A stretch of DNA of 62,163 nt from a virus. Below, one piece after another: positions 57,171 to 62,163 of this stretch; within the stretch, counting starts at the first letter, position 1, and each line of letters starts with the position of its first letter. The position numbers and the translations under genes were made by a program. Location: IMG/VR virus record IMGVR_UViG_3300013126_004346, positions 1 through 62,163 of that record, one strand, 5' to 3'. The notes beneath the pieces were generated by a model. It ran no database searches, was not told where the DNA came from, and saw only the letters and a program-made list of their open reading frames with translations.

Positions 57171-58315
57171 AATTAATAGAAACATACGCTGCAAATTCTG
57201 GACTTCAAATATCTAAACCATTTATATATGAAAAATATTTTCCACTACTTATAGAAAAATTTATAACAATTCATAAAGAAGTAAAATATCCTTCTAGACA
57301 ATATTTATATTGGCAAGAAGTAGTTGATATATTAGAACCAATACTATCAAAACAAAATATACAAATAGCTCAAATTGGAACAAACGAAGACAAACCTTTA
57401 AATGGCGTTTTCTCCTTATTAGGAAATACGACATTTAATCAACTTGCTTTCGTAATGAAAAACTCTTTGTTGCATGTAGGAGTAGATAGTTTTCCTGTTC
57501 ATTTAGCATCATTTTACGATAAGAATATAGTTTCTATATATTCAAATACAAATTCTAACAATATGGGTCCATATTGGGGAGATAAAAAAAAGCATATTCT
57601 AATTGAGGCGGATAGAAAAGGCAATAAGCCAACATATAGTTTTGATGAACATCCTAAAACCATTAATACAATAAAGCCAGAAGCCATATCTAAAGCAGTT
57701 CTAAATCTTTTAAATATAAAAAATGAAAAATTACCAAAAAGCATATATTTTGGAGAAAATTATCAAAATAAAACTTTAGAAATTATACCAGACCAACCAA
57801 TTGATCCAAATCAAATTCCAATTCCAAATATTATTGTAAGGATGGATTATCATTTTAATGAGGAAATTTTAGCTTTTTGGCTTCAGCATAAACAATGCAT
57901 TATTCTTACAAATAAGCCAATAAATATTGATCTACTTAATAATTTTAAAAATAATATATTACAAGTTATTTATATAATAGAAAAAGATAATGATTTTAAA
58001 TTTGTTAAAAGCTTGAAGAATAAAGGAATTCAATTTGGTATGATATCCTATATGGAAGCAGAAGAATTAAATGAATATAAAATAGATTACATGGATTATG
58101 GACTTATTATAGAAAGGAAGAAACAAACTAAAAACTCTGTAGATATTAAAAATATTAATAATCTTTATTATAAATCAAGCAAAATTTTATTATCAGGAAA
58201 AGGACAATTTATATCTAAATATCAATGGACAAATCAAATCGATAATAATAAAGTGGTTGATGACTCTTCATTTTGGGAAGATTTAGATACATATTATTTA
58301 TTTAAACTTGACTAA
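57167..58315 (+). CDS. GT9 C-terminal half plus extra Rossmann-like domain
   Basis: 382 aa, ATGA overlap with the previous gene. Residues 1-185 continue a family 9 fold: IQIAQIGTNEDKPLNGVFSLLGNTTFNQLAFVMKNSLLHVGVDSFPVHLASFYDKNIVSIYSN (donor site VDSFPVHLA). Residues 200-382 (MDYHFNEEILAFWLQHKQCIILTNKPINIDLL...) form another alpha/beta domain. The two genes together make one complete GT9, so they were probably one gene or work as a complex. Confidence 0.7.
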   Translation: MKLIETYAANSGLQISKPFIYEKYFPLLIEKFITIHKEVKYPSRQYLYWQEVVDILEPILSKQNIQIAQIGTNEDKPLNGVFSLLGNTTFNQLAFVMKNSLLHVGVDSFPVHLASFYDKNIVSIYSNTNSNNMGPYWGDKKKHILIEADRKGNKPTYSFDEHPKTINTIKPEAISKAVLNLLNIKNEKLPKSIYFGENYQNKTLEIIPDQPIDPNQIPIPNIIVRMDYHFNEEILAFWLQHKQCIILTNKPINIDLLNNFKNNILQVIYIIEKDNDFKFVKSLKNKGIQFGMISYMEAEELNEYKIDYMDYGLIIERKKQTKNSVDIKNINNLYYKSSKILLSGKGQFISKYQWTNQIDNNKVVDDSSFWEDLDTYYLFKLD

Positions 58316-58336
58316 AATTTAAATATGATTTATCAT
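58308..58336 (+). promoter_or_regulatory. sigma70-like promoter, -10 eight bases before ATG
   Basis: TTGACT (58308-58313, overlapping the end of the previous gene), 17-bp spacer, TATCAT (58331-58336), 8 bases to the ATG at 58345. Confidence 0.6.
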
Positions 58337-58344
58337 TATAATTA

Positions 58345-59121
58345 ATGAGCGAAACAGAATCTACGGTAATATCTCCAAATATTTCATTTTTTACTAGTGA
58401 AAAAGATGAAGCTCCTTGCTTAAATTGTCCACCTAAAAATATTAAAAGAAATTCATACGGTCTTCTTGAAGACGAAAGCATTAAATATATCTTCAACGAA
58501 GATGGATCAATAAATTGGCGAGCTATGGTAAAATCGCAATATCTAGTACCAAATCGCCAAAGAACTCAAGAAACTGATATATCAAAATTAGAAGATAAAG
58601 ATCTTTTGATTTTATTAGGAGGAATTAAAGAATTAGCTCAAATAAGAGGATATACAGATGTAAGTTATAATGTAGTTTCGGCAACCGACTCTTATTTTGC
58701 TACTAGTTGTAAAATAACATGGACTCCTAATTATGAAACCCAAGGTCAAAAAGTAACTTTTGAAGCTTTAGCAGATGCCTCTATACAGAATACCAAAAGT
58801 TTTGCAAGATTCTTTTTAGCTGCAATTGCAGAAAATAGAGCTTTTGTTAGATGTGTAAGAAATTTTTTAAAAATTAATATTGTATCTCAAGAAGAACTAG
58901 GGGACGCTAAATTAATAGATGAATCTCCTTCTCAGGAAAATCCAACATCTCCACACGCTCTCTTAGATAAGATAATGAAAGAAAAAAATATATCATTTGA
59001 TAATCTAAAATCAAAACTTATAAAAGAAAAATTTGAAAATGCCGAAGCCGTGAAGAGCGTTCTAGATATACCAAAATCAAAAATATTTGAGCTAATAGAA
59101 AGAATTAAAAAAATAAATTAA
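58345..59121 (+). CDS. conserved phage protein, possibly Rad52/ERF-like annealing protein
   Basis: 258 aa. The central part (LLILLGGIKELAQIRGYTDVSYNVVSATDSYFATSCKITWTPNYETQGQKVTFEALADAS followed by NTKSFARFFLAAIAENRAFVRCVRNFLKINIVSQEEL) has beta strands then a helix with A..RA..RC.R..L, as in Rad52/ERF-type annealing proteins. The last 55 residues look like a small helical domain. The match is by pattern only. Its stop overlaps the convergent gene. Confidence 0.5.
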   Translation: MSETESTVISPNISFFTSEKDEAPCLNCPPKNIKRNSYGLLEDESIKYIFNEDGSINWRAMVKSQYLVPNRQRTQETDISKLEDKDLLILLGGIKELAQIRGYTDVSYNVVSATDSYFATSCKITWTPNYETQGQKVTFEALADASIQNTKSFARFFLAAIAENRAFVRCVRNFLKINIVSQEELGDAKLIDESPSQENPTSPHALLDKIMKEKNISFDNLKSKLIKEKFENAEAVKSVLDIPKSKIFELIERIKKIN

Positions 59122-60665
59122 ATAGTTTTTTTTCTATTACTATTAGGAATATCTTTTTCTTGGAAATAGACTTCTGCAGCGCCTCCTGGAGAAATAATTT
59201 CTTTTTTACTTGCATCCCTTCCGGCCCAATCTAAAACTGGAGGAATTTTTAAAGTTGCTGGAAATTTAATATCAAATTGAGAATTATCTACCGCGCCCCA
59301 TGGCGCAGCAAATGCGACAAATGTATTTTGAACAAATTCTATTGTCGGAGGCCTGAATGTATCTTCTTTAAATTGTACTGGATACATAGAAAATCCATAT
59401 TCTATATCTTTTTGAAAAGAAGGTTGATCTATTTCTTTTTGTTTTTCATTTTGCTCTAACGAAGCCAACTCTTCTTTCCATGGTATTAATAGTTCTCCTA
59501 CTGGTATTCCATCTCCATAATTAGAAGCTCCTTGTCCAACTGGCAAAAATAATTTGTCTAAAACTCCAGCTGTATAAACATATACAAATGGATAATATAC
59601 GGTATTTGTATGTCTTTTTTTTATATATTTATTAAAAATACCATTTTCTTTTCCTTTATAATCTTCTCGATCAAGAGTTGTTTTTTTCTTTTTTTTATCA
59701 TAAATAAAATTTGGTCTAAAGAAATAAGCGCTACAATCAATAAATATTCCTCTACCATAACCTTGAATATTTTTTTCTAAATTTTCTAAAAATTCTTTCT
59801 GATTCTCTCCTTGTTTATTTTTTATTTTTTTATCTATAGATTTTCTTGTAGCGAACCCCACATTTTCTTCTTCCAATTGTTTCTTGGCTTTTTTATAATA
59901 TGCCTCTACGGTTTTTTCTTTTATTTCTTTTTGTTTATTTAAATTAAAACTTAACGAAGAATTATTTGTTCTTGATGAAGCTAAAGAAAGCATATTTGTA
60001 ATTAAAGGGCCACCGGCCATTAAATGATTTGAATGAGTAAATTCTGCATTGCCAAAATCAGTATTAAGCTTATTATATTCTATTTGATTTACATAATTAG
60101 TAAATTTTAATGATCCTACTGTTATTTTATTTGCGGCTTTATCTTTTTCATCGATATCAAATTCAGGAGTTAAGACTCTTTGACCTAAAATTATAGAATT
60201 TTTGTTTTTATTTAAATAGCCTTTCTTTTTTATTCTAAAATTTCTAACATATCTTTGAGCATATTGAATTACATTTTTTCTAGCGGGAATACCTATCCGT
60301 TCAGCGGCAATGCCTAAAGCAATTCTAGACACAGGTATTTTAAATTTGTCTAAATCTTCTTCTTGTATAGGTTCTACTTTTAATTGAAATTCTCCTTGTG
60401 GATTAGGAGTTAAAGGAAATGGAGATTTTTTGTATCCAATGAATTGAAGTTTTAATTGAGATATTCCCCAAAATAACCTAGTAAAAGATATAACATCGTA
60501 TGGTATAAAATCAAATTTAAATATTCCAGCGCCCCTTCCATTTGCAATTTGCCAATATTTATATCCTAGTGGACTATTCGCATAAAGATCACCATTTATT
60601 GGTATGTTTCCAAATCTTATTGATCTATTAGAAGATCTTTGTAAAATTTTTGGATAATTTTTCAT
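59118..60665 (-). CDS. probable virion protein, 515 aa
   Basis: 515 aa. N-terminal PINGDLYANSPLGYKYWQIANGRGAGIFKFDFIPYDVISF; a middle part with charged helix (about 260-300, KEKTVEAYYKKAKKQLEEENVG); DCSAYFFRPNFIYD; and a Pro-rich end. No family recognised. The position in a minus-strand run with a FG-GAP-like protein suggests a tail or baseplate role. Confidence 0.55.
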   Translation of the reverse strand: MKNYPKILQRSSNRSIRFGNIPINGDLYANSPLGYKYWQIANGRGAGIFKFDFIPYDVISFTRLFWGISQLKLQFIGYKKSPFPLTPNPQGEFQLKVEPIQEEDLDKFKIPVSRIALGIAAERIGIPARKNVIQYAQRYVRNFRIKKKGYLNKNKNSIILGQRVLTPEFDIDEKDKAANKITVGSLKFTNYVNQIEYNKLNTDFGNAEFTHSNHLMAGGPLITNMLSLASSRTNNSSLSFNLNKQKEIKEKTVEAYYKKAKKQLEEENVGFATRKSIDKKIKNKQGENQKEFLENLEKNIQGYGRGIFIDCSAYFFRPNFIYDKKKKKTTLDREDYKGKENGIFNKYIKKRHTNTVYYPFVYVYTAGVLDKLFLPVGQGASNYGDGIPVGELLIPWKEELASLEQNEKQKEIDQPSFQKDIEYGFSMYPVQFKEDTFRPPTIEFVQNTFVAFAAPWGAVDNSQFDIKFPATLKIPPVLDWAGRDASKKEIISPGGAAEVYFQEKDIPNSNRKKTI

Positions 60666-61375
60666 TTTTTATCATCTTCTTTTAATTTAAAATCTGGTGG
60701 AAAATATAAATATGTTCCACCAAAAAATGGAATACCATAAGTTATTGGATATCCATCATAATTAAATAATTGTAAAATAATATTGTCTTTTACAATTTGC
60801 ACTAAAGTCTGATTTATATTTTGTCCCCCAATTGTAAAATTAGCGCTTTTACCTTTTAAATTAATATTAGGAGAAAAATAAGCCAATGGTATATATGCGT
60901 ATTTTTGTCTTCTTGGTAAAGTACTATCTTTTATAGAACCGTCATTATCATATTCAAGTTTTGGTTCAAAACCAATTAATTCTGGAAAATCTCTCCAAGC
61001 TGGTTCTGTAGATTTTGGATTACTTTTTGCAGATTCTGGACCTACTTTTATTTCTGCATTTTTTACAGTCAAATTTGTTTCAATTTCTAATTCAATATAG
61101 ACTATAGAATTTGGGCCCGCTTCAATTTCTTCTCCTAATTTTTTTATTATATGTCTATCAGTATTTTTTTCTTCAGCTTTTATCAAGCTTTCTGTTTCTT
61201 TATCTAAATATTCTTGAGCTATCATTATATCTTTCATATTAAAAGATTTATATATAACAGAATCTTTATTTACTACTATTAGCGTTTTGCCTTTGTCATC
61301 TAATTTAATTTCAACATCAAATGGTGTTGCTATTGTTACTGGAGAACCTACGCTGACAGATTTTCTTATAGACAT
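60662..61375 (-). CDS. hypothetical virion-associated protein, 237 aa
   Basis: 237 aa, beta-rich, with VEIKLDDKGKTLIVVNKDSVIYKSFNMKDI, a VYIELEIETNLTVKNAEIKVGPESA strand pair, and YGIPFFGGTYLYFPPDFKL at the end. GGAG lies about 11 bases before the ATG, and a four-base overlap links it to the next gene. Structural role inferred from neighbours. Confidence 0.55.
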   Translation of the reverse strand: MSIRKSVSVGSPVTIATPFDVEIKLDDKGKTLIVVNKDSVIYKSFNMKDIMIAQEYLDKETESLIKAEEKNTDRHIIKKLGEEIEAGPNSIVYIELEIETNLTVKNAEIKVGPESAKSNPKSTEPAWRDFPELIGFEPKLEYDNDGSIKDSTLPRRQKYAYIPLAYFSPNINLKGKSANFTIGGQNINQTLVQIVKDNIILQLFNYDGYPITYGIPFFGGTYLYFPPDFKLKEDDKK

Positions 61376-61376
61376 A

Positions 61377-62163
61377 TTAATTTACTCCAAATCTATCTCC
61401 GGTAGGAGGAATTATTGGGGTGTTTAATTCTGTATTACCGGTTAGTATTATATTATAACTAAATCCAGATAAACCACTATTTAAATTTATATTTAATAAT
61501 GCTAGATCTGTACTTTGAAAATCTGGTTGATTTGTATAACTTACTGCAAATCTTTTTATATTAACTAAATTAGTTGAAAATCCAGTATAATTTGTAAAAA
61601 TACCGCTTTCATTAAAATATCCTGTATTTTTAATATTAGTAAAAGATAAATCATTTAATTCATATAAATCCCATAAACCAGTAAATGGTCGATATCCTAA
61701 TAATCCAGTTATTTCTTTTTCTATTGTCCCAGTTATTAATTTTTCAAAATATCCAGTTATAAACATTCCAGTAGTTAAATTTCCTGTAAAAATAACTCCT
61801 GATAATGGAGTTATTTGGACATTAAAGTTTTGTCCACCGGTAAAAAATTCATTTTCTAAAAATGGTGCATTTCTTGAGCCTTGAGAAATTATTCTAAAAT
61901 TATTTCCTAACTCTCCAGAAATTAACGATTCTAGCATTAAACGTTCTTTTAAATTTATATAATTAACATATCCTGCATTCCCTAGTCCATCTATAGTCGC
62001 TCCATAAGCACCAGCAAATAACGCATCTCCATTGTTATTTAAAGATACTGCAGCGCCAAAGCTCTCTCCACCTATAGGATTATATTTTGTATCGTCTCCT
62101 GTAAAAATTAATATTTGAGACCAACTATTTCCACCTCCAGTGAAGATGTAAACTGCTCCTGCA
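61377..62163 (-). CDS. large virion/appendage protein with FG-GAP-like repeats, C-terminal part
   Basis: The frame is open from the right end of the window to the stop at 61377, giving 261 visible codons. The internal methionine at 61937 is not the start. Residues near the right edge (AGAVYIFTGGGNSWSQILIF, then GGESFGAAVSLNNNGDALFAGAYG) match the FG-GAP/integrin-like beta-propeller repeat (GxVYxF...W.Q......G..FG..V.L...G..L..GA). The rest is a TG-rich beta region like that of the 557-aa protein. Likely a tail fibre or other adhesive appendage. Confidence 0.68.
   Translation of the reverse strand, partial: AGAVYIFTGGGNSWSQILIFTGDDTKYNPIGGESFGAAVSLNNNGDALFAGAYGATIDGLGNAGYVNYINLKERLMLESLISGELGNNFRIISQGSRNAPFLENEFFTGGQNFNVQITPLSGVIFTGNLTTGMFITGYFEKLITGTIEKEITGLLGYRPFTGLWDLYELNDLSFTNIKNTGYFNESGIFTNYTGFSTNLVNIKRFAVSYTNQPDFQSTDLALLNINLNSGLSGFSYNIILTGNTELNTPIIPPTGDRFGVN

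Noticed and set aside
1-62163. CRISPR arrays, insertion sequences, integrase or attachment sites
   Set aside because: No regularly spaced repeats, transposase, recombinase or flanking duplications were found; the only tandem repeat is the short one at 4264-4402.

Overview
The window is a piece of a large, very AT-rich, tailed double-stranded DNA phage genome (Caudoviricetes). Genes are tightly packed, mostly with ATGA or TAATG stop/start overlaps, in blocks that alternate strand. The gene set is typical of large lytic phages: an rIIA-like GHKL ATPase, ATP-dependent DNA ligase, phage sigma factor, dNMP kinase, nrdA/nrdB, thyX, dCMP deaminase, a RecA/UvsX-like recombinase, DnaB helicase, a DnaG-like primase, a C-family (bacterial Pol III alpha type) replicase and virion proteins. 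No integrase, insertion sequence, CRISPR array or rRNA was seen. The host cannot be named from the sequence.

Layout. (1) 1-8.5 kb, minus strand: rIIA-like fragment, ligase, AbrB-like protein, UvdE, small proteins, a flavodoxin-like reductase, a glycosyltransferase, sigma factor and dNMP kinase. (2) 8.5-13.5 kb, plus strand: small proteins and a nucleotide block with a GMP reductase/IMPDH-family enzyme, a metallophosphoesterase, dCMP deaminase and an archaeal-sized adenylosuccinate synthetase. (3) 13.5-14.3 kb, minus strand: an HNH protein and a complete phage tmRNA (ssrA). (4) 14.3-20.2 kb: small conserved phage proteins and probable virion proteins on both strands, with a group I ribozyme core in the leader of the 557-aa gene. 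(5) 20.2-24.2 kb, minus strand: nrdA, an FkbM-like methyltransferase and nrdB, preceded by a structured RNA of unknown family at about 24.27-24.56 kb. (6) 24.6-27.5 kb: small, partly membrane proteins. (7) 27.6-44.3 kb, plus strand: a sugar-nucleotide and glycan island of about 16.7 kb with GDP-mannose 4,6-dehydratase, a ColD/E1-like 3-dehydratase carrying His instead of the PLP lysine, two NAD-dependent epimerases (one fused to a cupin), two sugar C-methyltransferases, two FkbM-like methyltransferases, a cupin and several glycosyltransferases. (8) 44.6-55.2 kb, plus strand: recombination and replication genes. Pol III alpha is split into PHP-like, proofreading exonuclease and polymerase polypeptides. 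(9) 55.2-59.1 kb, plus strand: large multidomain glycosyltransferases and a possible annealing protein. (10) 59.1-62.2 kb, minus strand: virion-like proteins, the last with FG-GAP-like repeats and running off the right end.

A regulatory theme repeats across the window. Many first-of-operon genes have a sigma70-like promoter (TTGACA-like, 16-17 bp, TATAAT-like) whose -10 box lies only 6-10 bp before the start codon. The mRNAs would then start at or next to the ATG, that is, be leaderless or nearly so. The tmRNA and the unknown RNA at 24.5 kb use the same promoter type. Genes inside operons instead rely on overlap coupling or Shine-Dalgarno sites.

How the parts may work together (inference): NrdAB, ThyX, dCMP deaminase, dNMP kinase and the guanine-to-adenine enzyme pair would shift the host nucleotide pool toward the A+T this genome needs. 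The split Pol III, helicase, primase, SSB-like protein and RecA-like protein form a replisome. The glycan island would make a dideoxy and/or C-methyl sugar and transfer it to virion proteins or DNA.
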